Assembly: GCF_025791835.1 (NCBI RefSeq)
Contig: NZ_JAOXLP010000009.1
Span: 88,842 to 152,841, forward strand
From: Roseomonas xinghualingensis
GTDB lineage: Bacteria > Pseudomonadota > Alphaproteobacteria > Acetobacterales > Acetobacteraceae
Reading direction: 5' to 3'
DNA length: 64,000 bases
Below, piece after piece: positions 9,142 through 21,790 of this stretch (position 1 is the stretch's first letter; each line of letters begins with the position of its first letter). The notes beneath the pieces are model-generated. The model had not been told where the DNA came from and made no database searches. It saw nothing but the letters and a program-made list of their open reading frames with translations. Both the position numbers and the translations under genes were made by a program.

Positions 9142-9884
9142 TTTCCGCCCTCCAGCATCGCACGGGCATGGCCGGTGAAGACGACAACGGCGCCACGGTC
9201 ACGCAGGCGGAATCCTTCGCCGGTCACAGTGCCGAAGCTGCCCTGGGCCGCGATGGGGCGGTCGCCCTCCGCGTTCCCGCCCTTCACGTCCACGCGTGCC
9301 TCCTGGGTCTCAATCAAGGTTCCGTCATCCTGCCAGATCGTCACGTCATCCCGCAGATCGAGGATGCTGGCATCGCGGTCGAAGCGGCCGGTGCGGCTCT
9401 CGACCAGTACCCAGCTTCCATTGCCCTGGGTGAGGTCGCCGCGCGGCTCCTCGAGATCCACGACATTGGCGGTGCCTTGCTGCGAGGCGAGGGATGCCGT
9501 GACATTGAAGGGGCGGCCGGTCTCGTCCGTCCCCTGGTAACGGGGTTCGACCACCCGCACCGCCTCTGGCGTGACGCGGCTGAGGCGGCGGAAGGAAAGG
9601 CGGGCGGACTCGCCGGCCTGCTCGAACTCGGGCCAGAGGACGATGGTGGCCAGCAGGCCGAGAGCGCCGAGGGGAAGCAGCACCTTGAGCAGCCGCACCA
9701 TGACACGGCGGCGGCGAATGGAGCCACGGGTGTAGATGCGCCGGGCGCGGGACGGCACCAGGCGCTCGGCCCAGGTGACGGCCGCGTCCGTGGCGTCAGG
9801 CGCTGAAGGGGCTGATGAATTGCCATGGCCCTCAGGGCCGGCGTTCGGCACGGCTTCGGCGGGCGATGGGGCTCGGGTGGTCAC
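9138..9884 (-). CDS. lptC: LPS export protein LptC
   Basis: LptC is a bitopic inner-membrane protein that receives LPS from LptB2FG and hands it to LptA. A single membrane helix (MVRLLKVLLPLGALGLLATIVLW) is preceded by an Arg-rich cytoplasmic tail and followed by a periplasmic jellyroll domain with DDVTIWQDDGTLIETQEARVDV. The start is uncertain: GTG at 9884 gives 248 residues, a TTG at 9929 is also open, and the ATG just before the helix would give about 187, close to E. coli LptC. It heads the lptC-lptA-lptB-rpoN-hpf operon, behind a near-consensus sigma-54 element. Confidence 0.88.
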   Translation of the reverse strand: MTTRAPSPAEAVPNAGPEGHGNSSAPSAPDATDAAVTWAERLVPSRARRIYTRGSIRRRRVMVRLLKVLLPLGALGLLATIVLWPEFEQAGESARLSFRRLSRVTPEAVRVVEPRYQGTDETGRPFNVTASLASQQGTANVVDLEEPRGDLTQGNGSWVLVESRTGRFDRDASILDLRDDVTIWQDDGTLIETQEARVDVKGGNAEGDRPIAAQGSFGTVTGEGFRLRDRGAVVVFTGHARAMLEGGK

Positions 9885-9940
9885 CCCTTTTGTATGGGGC
9901 GGCAGGACCGAGTGGTCAACGCACCGCAACGCGGCATCTT

Positions 9941-9956
9941 ATCAAGAATCGTGCCA
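9941..9956 (-). promoter_or_regulatory. Near-consensus sigma-54 promoter upstream of lptC-lptA-lptB-rpoN-hpf
   Basis: On the minus strand the sequence is TGGCACG-ATTC-TTGAT. It matches the sigma-54 consensus TGGCACG-N4-TTGCW except for A in place of the -12 C. Transcription would start about 12 bases downstream, near 9929, which fits the GTG start at 9884. If active, rpoN would be transcribed by its own product. The imperfect -12 element leaves room for doubt. Confidence 0.45.
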
Positions 9957-9982
9957 GAACAACGCTAAAACAACGCTCATTC

Positions 9983-10651
9983 TTAATGCGTGAAAATGTC
10001 GGGTTCATCATAACCTAGAAGATCCAGCGCGGCGCGGGTGGGCAGGAAGCGGAAGCATTCCTCGGCCAGTTCCAGCCGGCCTTCCCTGCGCAGCAGCCCC
10101 TCAAGCCGGGACCAGAGGGCGTGCAGGTGCAGCACGTCCGAGGCGGCATAGGCGAGCTGGTCAGGCGTCAGCTCGGCGGCACCCCAGTCGCTGCTCTGCT
10201 GCTGCTTGGAAATGTCCACGCCGAGCAATTCCCGGCAGAGATCCTTCAGCCCGTGGCGCTCGGTGAAGGTGCGGACGAGCTTGGAGGCAATCTTGGTGCA
10301 GCGGATGGGGGCGACGGCGATGCCAAGCTCCCGGCGGAGGATGGCCGCGTCGAATCGGGCGAAGTGGAAGAGCTTCACCGTGGAGGTATCGGTGAGCAGC
10401 GCCTTGAGGTTGGGGCAATCGGCATGGCCGCCGATGCGGGCCGGGCCGCCGAGATGGGGCGGGCGGATCTGGACGCAATGCGCCGTGCCGTCACCGGCCG
10501 AAAGCTGCACGAGGCAGAGGCGGTCGCGATGCGGGTTGAGGCCCATCGTCTCGGTATCGACGGCGACCATCTGGCCGAGGGAAAGCCCGTCCGGCAGGTC
10601 ATCGTGGTGGAGATGGATGGTGGTGTTCGGCATGAAGATGGTGGTTCCCAT
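9983..10651 (-). CDS. rnd: Ribonuclease D-like 3'-5' exonuclease (short form)
   Basis: This is a DEDDy 3'-5' exoribonuclease of the RNase D family, acting on tRNA 3' ends or other structured RNA. The acidic motifs are visible: VAVDTETMGLNPH (Asp, Glu), FHFARFDAAIL (Asp) and LAYAASDVLHLHALW (Tyr-x3-Asp). At 222 residues it lacks the two HRDC domains of E. coli RNase D, a common short form in alphaproteobacteria. Several in-frame starts exist (10666 GTG, 10651 and 10633 ATG); 10651 is a compromise. It is next to a tRNA-Leu gene on the same strand. Confidence 0.88.
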   Translation of the reverse strand: MGTTIFMPNTTIHLHHDDLPDGLSLGQMVAVDTETMGLNPHRDRLCLVQLSAGDGTAHCVQIRPPHLGGPARIGGHADCPNLKALLTDTSTVKLFHFARFDAAILRRELGIAVAPIRCTKIASKLVRTFTERHGLKDLCRELLGVDISKQQQSSDWGAAELTPDQLAYAASDVLHLHALWSRLEGLLRREGRLELAEECFRFLPTRAALDLLGYDEPDIFTH

Positions 10652-10723
10652 GAGGGAGGGGCCCACCTCTCAGCTTGTCCCCGTGGGATCGGGGTGTCGG
10701 CCTCCGGCGAATTGGCCGGAGAA

Positions 10724-10810
10724 TGGTGCCCAGGAAAGGACTCGAACCTTCACAACCTTGCGGTCACAGGTACCTGAAACCTGCGCGTCTACCAATTCCG
10801 CCACCTGGGC
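10724..10810 (-). tRNA. tRNA-Leu (anticodon CAG)
   Basis: The minus strand folds as a class II tRNA. The 7-bp acceptor stem pairs GCCCAGG with CCTGGGC, with discriminator A and an encoded CCA end (10724-10726). The D-arm contains GGTAGACGC, and the T-arm carries GGTTCGAGTCC. The anticodon stem CAGGT/ACCTG encloses the loop TTCAGGT, so the anticodon is CAG. The long variable arm (GACCGCAAGGTTGTG region) confirms leucine. Confidence 0.97.
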
Positions 10811-10992
10811 AAGGGGGTCGGCGCCTTCGTTATCGCGTCGGCGTGGCGGGCTTCTATGAGGTGCCGGGGGCGCCGTCAAGGCGGCTTCCGGCGGAATTCT
10901 GCGAGATGGTTTTCGGCCCCCTCCCGGGGTTTGTTTGCGTGGGGTGGCGCGAAGCCTAGATTCTCCAAAGGCAAGGAAGATGGAGGCGGATC

Positions 10993-11943
10993 ATGGCGCG
11001 TCATGTGGCGGTGGTGTTCGGCGGCAGCGGCTTCATCGGGGGCCATGTGGTGCAGCGCTTGGCCAGGCGGGACTTCGTGGTGCGGGTGGTGACGCGGGCG
11101 CCGGATTCGGCGAAGGCGCTGATGACCCAGGGCATGGTGGGGCAGATCGTGCCGATCGGTGCCGGGAAGATGGAGGATGCCGTCATCGCGCGCGCCGTGG
11201 AGGGCGCCGGGTTGGTGGTGAACCTGATCGGCATCCTGGCGGAGCGGAAGAAGGGGGATTTCGCGCGGATTCACGGGGAGCTGCCAGGACGAATCGGGCA
11301 GGCGAGCGCGGTAGCCGGGGTGCGGCACCTGGTGCATGTCTCCGCCCTCGGGGCGGATCCGGAGTCCGAGAGCCTTTATGCGCGCAGCAAGGCGCAGGGG
11401 GAGGAATCGCTGCGTGCGGCCTTCCCGCGGGCGACCATCCTGCGGCCTTCCATCGTCTTTGGGCCGGAGGACTCCTTCTTCAACCGCTTCGCCGGCATGG
11501 CGCGAATGCTGCCGGTGCTGCCCCTGGTGGGCGGCGGCACGCGGTTCCAGCCCGTCTATGTGGGCGATGTGGCCGATGCGGTGGTGGCCGTGCTGGACCG
11601 GCCCGAGATGGCCGGGCGGACCTATGAGCTGGCGGGGCCGCAGGCGGCCACTTTCCGCGAGCTGATGGAATACATGCTGGAGGTGATCGGACGGCGCCGG
11701 CGGATCGTGGAGCTGCCGGAAGGGCTGGCTCGTCTCCAGGCCAGCCTGACCTCCTGGATGCCGAACCCGCCGCTGACCCAGGACCAGCTGATCCTGCTGA
11801 AGAGGGACAGCCTGCCCTCGCCAGGAACGCCTGGGCTGCGAGAGTTGGGGATCGAGCCCACGGCCATGGAGGTGGTGGTGCCCACTTACCTTTCCCGATT
11901 CCGTGTAGGTGGGGGGCGTCAGACAAGTGTTGCCTGGGATTAG
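10993..11943 (+). CDS. NDUFA9-like NAD(P)-binding protein (atypical SDR, complex I-associated family)
   Basis: The 316-residue protein has an N-terminal Rossmann fold with GGSGFIGGH at residues 10-18 and resembles the complex I NDUFA9 subunit / NmrA-like atypical SDR family. The catalytic YxxxK appears as YARSKAQGE, and the family-typical LRPSIVFGPEDSFFNRFA follows. In mitochondria NDUFA9 is an accessory subunit; the bacterial members are usually unlinked to the nuo operon, as here, and their role is uncertain. GAAGATGGAGG precedes the ATG. gltD follows on the same strand after about 195 bases. Confidence 0.85.
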   Translation: MARHVAVVFGGSGFIGGHVVQRLARRDFVVRVVTRAPDSAKALMTQGMVGQIVPIGAGKMEDAVIARAVEGAGLVVNLIGILAERKKGDFARIHGELPGRIGQASAVAGVRHLVHVSALGADPESESLYARSKAQGEESLRAAFPRATILRPSIVFGPEDSFFNRFAGMARMLPVLPLVGGGTRFQPVYVGDVADAVVAVLDRPEMAGRTYELAGPQAATFRELMEYMLEVIGRRRRIVELPEGLARLQASLTSWMPNPPLTQDQLILLKRDSLPSPGTPGLRELGIEPTAMEVVVPTYLSRFRVGGGRQTSVAWD

Positions 11944-12032
11944 GTCGCAAAACGGACCTATATGGGCGTATTGATAACGGTTCTTGTGTTTGGCTGGGTG
12001 GTCGTTGCAGGAAAAACGTCAGATTTACTGAC
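11941..12032 (+). promoter_or_regulatory. Gap before gltD with two short inverted repeats
   Basis: Two hairpins are visible: TAGGTC-N8-GACCTA (11941-11960), beginning at the stop of the preceding gene, and GTCAG-ATTTA-CTGAC (12018-12032). The stretch is clearly AT-richer than its surroundings, so the gltD-gltB promoter is expected here. I could not assign a regulator. Confidence 0.3.
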
Positions 12033-12138
12033 CTAACAGTCCTTTTTGAACTCGCAAGGCGTGGGGCGCCATGGCAAAACGCGCCTCCGCCGGGGTGATG
12101 CCTCCGGTACCGTTCCCGCCTTGCAAGGACCGCGCCTT

Positions 12139-13575
12139 ATGGCTGAGCGCATGCTGCAATTCGTCCGTCTCTCTCAGCAGACGCCCGAGAAGCGTGACGC
12201 CACCATTCGCCGTGAGGATTTCGACGAGATTTACGCGCGCTTCGATCCGGCGCGCGCCTCGGAGCAGGCCAGCCGCTGCAGCCAGTGTGGCGTGCCCTTC
12301 TGCTCCGTCCATTGCCCGTTGCAGCAGAATATCCCGGACTGGCTGAAGCTGACTGCCGAGGGACGGCTGGAGGAGGCTTATGAGGTCAACTCCGCCACCA
12401 ACACCTTCCCCGAGATCTGCGGCCGTGTTTGCCCGCAGGACCGCCTCTGCGAGGGCAACTGTGTCATCGAGAAGGGCTTCGAGAGCGTCACGATCGGCGC
12501 GGTGGAGCGCTACATCAACGACACGGCCTGGGAGAAGGGCTGGGTGAAGCCACCTAAGCCGGTGCGCGAGCTGGAGCATTCGGTGGGCATCATCGGCTCC
12601 GGCCCGGCGGGGCTGGCGGCGGCGGAGCGGCTGCGCAGCATCGGCTGGCAGGTGCATGTCTATGACCGCTACGACCGCGCGGGCGGGTTGATGATCTACG
12701 GCATCCCCAACTTCAAGCTGGAGAAGGATGTCATTACCCGCCGCACGGCCCAGTTCGCCGAGGGTGGCATCCAGTTTCACATGAACTGCGAGATCGGGCG
12801 CGACGTGACGATCGCGGAGCTTCGCGAGAAGCATGACGCCGTGCTGATCACCACCGGCGTCTACAAGGCGCGGGACATCGAGGTGCCGGGTTCGCATCTG
12901 GATGGCGTGGTGCCGGCCATGTCCTTCCTCACCGCCTCCAACCGCAAGGGCCTGGGCGACACGGTGCCAGAGTTCGAGAGTGGTGCCCTGAATGCCGCGG
13001 GCAAGCGCGTGGTGGTGATCGGCGGCGGCGACACGGCGATGGACTGCCTGCGCACCTCCATCCGCCAGGGCGCGGCTTCGGTCACCTGCCTCTATCGCCG
13101 CGACAAGGCGAATATGCCGGGTTCCATGCGCGAGGTGCACAATGCCGAGGAGGAGGGTGTTCGCTTCTCCTGGCTCTCGGCGCCCGAGGGCTTCGAGGGC
13201 GAGGGTTCCGTCACCGGCGTGCGGGTGACGAAGATGCATCTCGGCCTGCCGGATGCTACGGGGCGCCAGCAGGTGGAGCCGATTCCTGGCAGCAGCTTCG
13301 TGGAGCCTGCAGACCTGGTGATCAAGGCGCTGGGCTTCGATCCCGAGGACCTGCCGACGATGTTCAACGAGCCGGCGCTGAAGGTTTCGCGCTGGGGCAC
13401 GCTGGGCGTCGATCGCCGCAGCATGATGACGAGCCTGCCGGGCGTCTTCGCCGCGGGCGACATCGTGCGTGGCGCATCCCTGGTGGTCTGGGCGATCCGT
13501 GACGGCCGCGATGTGGCCGAGCGCATCGCGGAATATGTGGCGGCGCGCGACTCCGTGCCCCAGGCGGCCGAGTGA
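12139..13575 (+). CDS. gltD: Glutamate synthase (NADPH) small subunit
   Basis: GltD supplies electrons from NADPH through FAD and 4Fe-4S clusters to the large subunit, for the reaction glutamine plus 2-oxoglutarate to two glutamates. The 478-residue protein has the N-terminal cysteine clusters CSQCGVPFCSVHCP and CGRVCPQDRLCEGNC, the FAD site GSGPAGLAAAE, and the NADPH site GGGDTAMDCLR. The ATG at 12139 (MAERMLQFVRL) is chosen over an upstream in-frame start because AAGGA is 9 bases before it and the N-terminus then fits the family. gltB follows with a short overlap-type junction; the order gltD before gltB is the reverse of E. coli. Confidence 0.96.
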   Translation: MAERMLQFVRLSQQTPEKRDATIRREDFDEIYARFDPARASEQASRCSQCGVPFCSVHCPLQQNIPDWLKLTAEGRLEEAYEVNSATNTFPEICGRVCPQDRLCEGNCVIEKGFESVTIGAVERYINDTAWEKGWVKPPKPVRELEHSVGIIGSGPAGLAAAERLRSIGWQVHVYDRYDRAGGLMIYGIPNFKLEKDVITRRTAQFAEGGIQFHMNCEIGRDVTIAELREKHDAVLITTGVYKARDIEVPGSHLDGVVPAMSFLTASNRKGLGDTVPEFESGALNAAGKRVVVIGGGDTAMDCLRTSIRQGAASVTCLYRRDKANMPGSMREVHNAEEEGVRFSWLSAPEGFEGEGSVTGVRVTKMHLGLPDATGRQQVEPIPGSSFVEPADLVIKALGFDPEDLPTMFNEPALKVSRWGTLGVDRRSMMTSLPGVFAAGDIVRGASLVVWAIRDGRDVAERIAEYVAARDSVPQAAE

Positions 13576-13589
13576 GCGGAGGAAGGATG

Positions 13590-18107
<4,518 letters not shown>

Positions 18108-18113
18108 ATGCCC

Positions 18114-18137
18114 GGGCCGGCGGGAAACCGCCGGCCC
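18114..18137 (+). terminator. GAAA-capped hairpin after gltB
   Basis: A perfect 10-bp stem GGGCCGGCGG/CCGCCGGCCC closed by a GAAA tetraloop begins 7 bases after the gltB stop. GNRA loops make very stable RNA hairpins. No T-tract follows, so it may act mainly in 3'-end stability. Confidence 0.55.
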
Positions 18138-18255
18138 GATCCAGATGCGGCTGGCTTCTGCGTGATCTTCCTGTCACCTCACCATAAAAGTAGCTGCAAC
18201 AAGACTTTGGCGTGCGTTCTTCGCGGGGGGTCTATCTTGCGGGAGCCGTTGCCGG

Positions 18256-18942
18256 GTGGCAAACACCCGCGCCGTGCGCATCCTCCATCACCTCCCGCTC
18301 TCCCCCGCATGCCGCAAGGTTCGCCTCGCGCTGCATGAGAAGCGCATTCCTTTCGAGCTCCATGCGGAGCGTATCTGGGAGCGCCGGGAGGAGTTCCTGG
18401 CGATGAACCCCGCCTGCACCGTGCCGGTGCTGGAGGAGGAGAACGGCCTCGTCGTCGCGGACAGCTACGCGATCTGCGAGTATCTGGACGAAGCCTATCC
18501 GGACATGCCGCTGATCGGCCGAACCCATGCGGAGCGGGCCGAGGTGCGGCGGTTGGTCGCCTGGTTCGACGACAAGTTCGAGCGCGAGGTGACGCGGAAC
18601 CTTTATTACGAGAAGCAGCTGAAGCGCATGCTCGGCCGCGGAAACCCGGATGCGGGGGCCTTGCGTGCCGGTTACGCCAATATCAAGCCGCATCTCGAAT
18701 ATGTCGGCTGGCTGGCGGAGACGCGGGCCTGGCTGGCGGGGAACCAGATCTCGCTCGCCGATCTGGCGGCGGCAGCGCATTTTTCCTGCCTCGACTATAT
18801 CGGCGACATCGACTGGTCGCTGAACGACGCGGTGAAGGACTGGTATGCGCGGGTGAAGTCGCGGCCGGCCTTCCGCTCCATCCTGGCGGACCGTGTCAGC
18901 GGGCTGACGCCGCCGGAGCATTACGCGGATCTGGATTTCTGA
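18256..18942 (+). CDS. fzlA: GST-fold protein, probable FtsZ-binding FzlA
   Basis: The 228-residue protein has a thioredoxin-like N-terminal GST domain (ILHHLPLSPACRKVRLALHEK) and an all-helical C-terminal domain. Overall sequence and the C-terminal end (LTPPEHYADLDF) resemble FzlA, the alphaproteobacterial GST homologue that binds FtsZ filaments and promotes constriction; the extreme C-terminus is functionally important in Caulobacter. FzlA has no known glutathione chemistry. The GTG start has GGGAG about 10 bases upstream. The assignment is from remembered family features; a plain GST is the alternative. Confidence 0.72.
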   Translation: MANTRAVRILHHLPLSPACRKVRLALHEKRIPFELHAERIWERREEFLAMNPACTVPVLEEENGLVVADSYAICEYLDEAYPDMPLIGRTHAERAEVRRLVAWFDDKFEREVTRNLYYEKQLKRMLGRGNPDAGALRAGYANIKPHLEYVGWLAETRAWLAGNQISLADLAAAAHFSCLDYIGDIDWSLNDAVKDWYARVKSRPAFRSILADRVSGLTPPEHYADLDF

Positions 18943-19042
18943 ACGCCGGGGAAGGGGGCTCTTGCCTCCTTGCCTCTGCCGGCCGCACGGAAGGCGGCAT
19001 TCCCGCGTGAGCGGCGCCGCCTCTCTGGTGCATGAGGCTTCG

Positions 19043-19891
19043 TCAGCGGCGCGCTGGCCCCGCGGCGCTCAGGGCCAGGTTCTGTTCGGCCAGATCGGCG
19101 GCGGCGCTGTCGGGGCTGGTGGCGACGACGCTTTCCCAGTCCGCACGGGCGCCGGCGGCGTCGCCCTGTAGCTGGCGGAGGATACCGCGCTCCAGCAGCG
19201 CTTCGGGGCTCCCGGGCTCGATGGCCAGGGCACGCTCGATGTCCCGCAGGGCTTCCTGCGTGCGGTCGAGATGGCGGAGGGTCGCGGCGCGGAAAACCCA
19301 GGCCTCGGCGCGCTGGGCGTCCTGCGCCAGGGCCTGGTCGAGATCGGGCAGGGAATCCGGGAAGCGGCCAAGCATGCCGGCCGCGATGGCGCGGTCCACC
19401 AGCAGCTCCGGGTCCGTCGGCGCCAAGGCCAGGGCCAGGGTGAAGGCGCCATGGGCACGCAGCGCCTGTCTGGCCACCATCCAGGCTTGGCCGGCCTGGC
19501 CGAAGATGGCGGCGCGGGCGGAGGGGCCGGCGGCGGCGCGGCCTGCCAGTGATTCCAGCCGGCTCGCCGCCCGCTCCGGCTCACCCAGGGCCAGCAGGGC
19601 GAGGGCGGAGCAGTGGCGCGCGCCATCGGCGCCGCCGCGGGCTTCCCAGGCTTCGGCATAGGTGAGGGCGCCCTGGGCGTCATCGCGCAGCTTGCCAAGG
19701 CACCCCTCGTATTCGGGGCTGTCCGCCACGCGGGGGGGCTCGGGCGGAAGGGGAAGGACCTCCTCGGACGCCTCCGGCACCGGCACTGGCAGGGGCGCAT
19801 CGGGGGTGGTCCACCACCAGGCGCCACCGAGCGCCACGGCCAGCGCGACGACGATGGCGCCGGGCAGGACGTTGCGGGGGGCGATTCGCAT
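19043..19891 (-). CDS. Tetratricopeptide repeat protein with N-terminal membrane anchor
   Basis: The 282-residue protein begins with a hydrophobic segment (VLPGAIVVALAVALGGAWWW, about residues 8-27) followed by a Pro-rich linker and a helical region with TPR motifs between about 90 and 270, for example AEAWVFRAATLRHLDRTQEA and PEALLERGILRQLQGDAAGA. It is probably a periplasmic-facing scaffold. ATG 19891 is preferred to a TTG three codons upstream. It is divergent from the SDR gene, with only 46 bases between starts. The partner is unknown. Confidence 0.75.
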   Translation of the reverse strand: MRIAPRNVLPGAIVVALAVALGGAWWWTTPDAPLPVPVPEASEEVLPLPPEPPRVADSPEYEGCLGKLRDDAQGALTYAEAWEARGGADGARHCSALALLALGEPERAASRLESLAGRAAAGPSARAAIFGQAGQAWMVARQALRAHGAFTLALALAPTDPELLVDRAIAAGMLGRFPDSLPDLDQALAQDAQRAEAWVFRAATLRHLDRTQEALRDIERALAIEPGSPEALLERGILRQLQGDAAGARADWESVVATSPDSAAADLAEQNLALSAAGPARR

Positions 19892-19937
19892 CGGCGGCAA
19901 TCTAGCGAGGTGCGGGCGGAGCCGCCATGGATGCGGG

Positions 19938-20789
19938 ATGGACCCTCATCTGCTTGTCATCGGCCTGGGCTTCAGCGGCGGCGCCATCGCGCGGGAGGCG
20001 GCGGCACGCGGATGGCGCGTGACGACCACGGCACGAGACCCGCGCCAGGTGGCGGCACCTCCTGGGGTGGAGGTGGAGGATTTCGCCCATGCGGGGACGG
20101 TGCTGCGGGAGGTGACGCATCTCGTCGTCACGGCGCCGCCGGGGGAGGCGGGGGATCCCCTGCTGGCGGCGCATGGCGGGGCCTTGCGCGCGGGGCCGCT
20201 GCGCTGGGTGGGGTATCCTTCGACAACAGGCGTTTACGGGGACCGGGGCGGCGGCTGGGTGGATGAGCAGACGGAGCCCGCCCCGGCGCAGCCGCGCTCC
20301 ATCCGCCGGCGGGAGGCGGAGCGGCAATGGGAGGCGCTGGCCGGGAGCATGGCGGTGGATCTGTTCCGCTGCGCCGGAATTTATGGGCCCGGGCGCAGCG
20401 CGCTGGATGATCTGCGGGCGGGACGGGCGCGGCGGGTGGTGAAGCCAGGCCATGCCTTCGGGCGGATCCATCGGGATGACATCGCCCTGGCTGTGATGGC
20501 GGCGGCGGAGGCCGCAGCGCGGCCGGGCCTGCAGGTGCTGCATCTGGCGGATGACGAGCCGGCGGAGAGTGCCGTGGTGGTGGAGGGCGCGGCGCGGATG
20601 CTGGGGATGGAGCCGCCGCCGGAACTGCCCTTCGAGGTGGCGCGGACGGGAATGTCGGCGATGGCTCTGTCCTTCTGGGGGGAGAACCGGCGCATCGCCA
20701 ATGCACGGACCAAGGCGGCGCTGGGGATCGCGTGGCGATATCCAAGCTGGCGCGAGGGGCTGGCGGCCATCCTGGCGGAGGGCGGCTGA
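19938..20789 (+). CDS. SDR-family NAD(P)-binding protein (YeeZ-like)
   Basis: The 283-residue protein has a Rossmann fold with GLGFSGG at residues 9-15 and segments like VGYPSTTGVYGDRGGGWVDE, where the SDR catalytic Tyr-x3-Lys is not retained in classical form. It resembles E. coli YeeZ and related atypical epimerase-like proteins of unknown substrate. The start MDPHLL is chosen because it places the nucleotide-binding loop at the usual distance; the frame is open upstream but that stretch overlaps the divergent TPR gene. Confidence 0.75.
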   Translation: MDPHLLVIGLGFSGGAIAREAAARGWRVTTTARDPRQVAAPPGVEVEDFAHAGTVLREVTHLVVTAPPGEAGDPLLAAHGGALRAGPLRWVGYPSTTGVYGDRGGGWVDEQTEPAPAQPRSIRRREAERQWEALAGSMAVDLFRCAGIYGPGRSALDDLRAGRARRVVKPGHAFGRIHRDDIALAVMAAAEAAARPGLQVLHLADDEPAESAVVVEGAARMLGMEPPPELPFEVARTGMSAMALSFWGENRRIANARTKAALGIAWRYPSWREGLAAILAEGG

Positions 20790-20857
20790 GCGGCGCCGAA
20801 ACCTGGGATGGCGGGCGAACGTTGGCCGTCCATCCCTTCGCCAGGAATAACCACGCC

Positions 20858-21736
20858 ATGCGCCTCGACGGTCCGGAAAGCCACAATGTCGAGGACCGCC
20901 GCGGTCGGGGCGGGTTCGGCGGCTTCGGCGGGCGACGCGGCGGCGGGATCGCCGTGGGCGGGGTCGGGGGCGTCGTGCTGCTGGTTGTGGCGCTGCTCCT
21001 CGGGGTTGATCCTTCGGTGCTGCTGAATGGTGGGGATATGGCGCCGCAGCCAGCACCGCAGGAGCGCCGCTTCGACCAGGGGCAGGGCCAGGCGCGCGCG
21101 CCACAGGGGGATGATGCCGGGCGGCGCTTCATCGCCCAGGTGCTGGGCGAGACGGAGCAGGTATGGAACCAGCAGTTCCGGCAGCTTGGGCAGCGCTATG
21201 AGGAGCCGGTGCTGGTGCTGTTCTCAGGTGCCACGCATTCGGGCTGCGGTGCGGCCCAGGCGCAGACCGGCCCCTTCTATTGCCCGAACGACCAGCGGGT
21301 TTACATCGACCTGGAGTTCATGGCGCAGCTGCAGCGGCAGCTTGGGGCCACGGGGGATTTCGCGGCGGCCTATATCGTGGCGCATGAGGTCGGCCACCAT
21401 GTGCAGAACCTGCTGGGCGTGCTGCCCCGGGTGCAGCAACTGCAGGCACGGGCCTCGGGCACGGAGAGCAACGAGATGCAGGTGCGGGTGGAGCTGCAGG
21501 CGGATTGCCTGGCCGGCATGTGGGCGAACCAGGCGCATCGGGCCCGCAACATCCTGGAGCAGGGCGATATCGAGGAGGGGCTGAACGCCGCTGCCGCGGT
21601 GGGTGACGACCGGGTCACGGGCGGGCGCGTCCGGCCGGAGAGCTTCACCCATGGCAGCGCCCAGCAGCGCGCCCACTGGTTCCGGCGCGGGCTGGAGAGG
21701 GGCGATATCAGGGTCTGCGATACGTTCCAGGGGTAG
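20858..21736 (+). CDS. Neutral zinc metallopeptidase, YpfJ/KPN_02809 family
   Basis: The 292-residue membrane-anchored putative zinc peptidase has a Gly-rich N-terminus, one membrane helix (about 31-50), a linker, and a catalytic domain with HEVGHH (176-181), the gluzincin-type zinc signature. Conserved family pieces include GPFYCPNDQRVYIDLEF and the C-terminal ESFTHGSAQQRAHWFRRG. AGGAA precedes the ATG by about 10 bases. The substrate is unknown for the family. Confidence 0.88.
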   Translation: MRLDGPESHNVEDRRGRGGFGGFGGRRGGGIAVGGVGGVVLLVVALLLGVDPSVLLNGGDMAPQPAPQERRFDQGQGQARAPQGDDAGRRFIAQVLGETEQVWNQQFRQLGQRYEEPVLVLFSGATHSGCGAAQAQTGPFYCPNDQRVYIDLEFMAQLQRQLGATGDFAAAYIVAHEVGHHVQNLLGVLPRVQQLQARASGTESNEMQVRVELQADCLAGMWANQAHRARNILEQGDIEEGLNAAAAVGDDRVTGGRVRPESFTHGSAQQRAHWFRRGLERGDIRVCDTFQG

Positions 21737-21790
21737 ATCGGTCCGGGGCGGCTCTGGTCAGGGCTGGGATTCGCGGGGTTTATTGGCGCC

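Noticed and set aside
11990..12015. Sigma-54-like TGGC...TTGC upstream of gltD
   Set aside because: The sequence TGGCTGGGTGGTCGTTGCA has GG and GC too far apart for the fixed N10 spacing, so it is not a valid -24/-12 pair.
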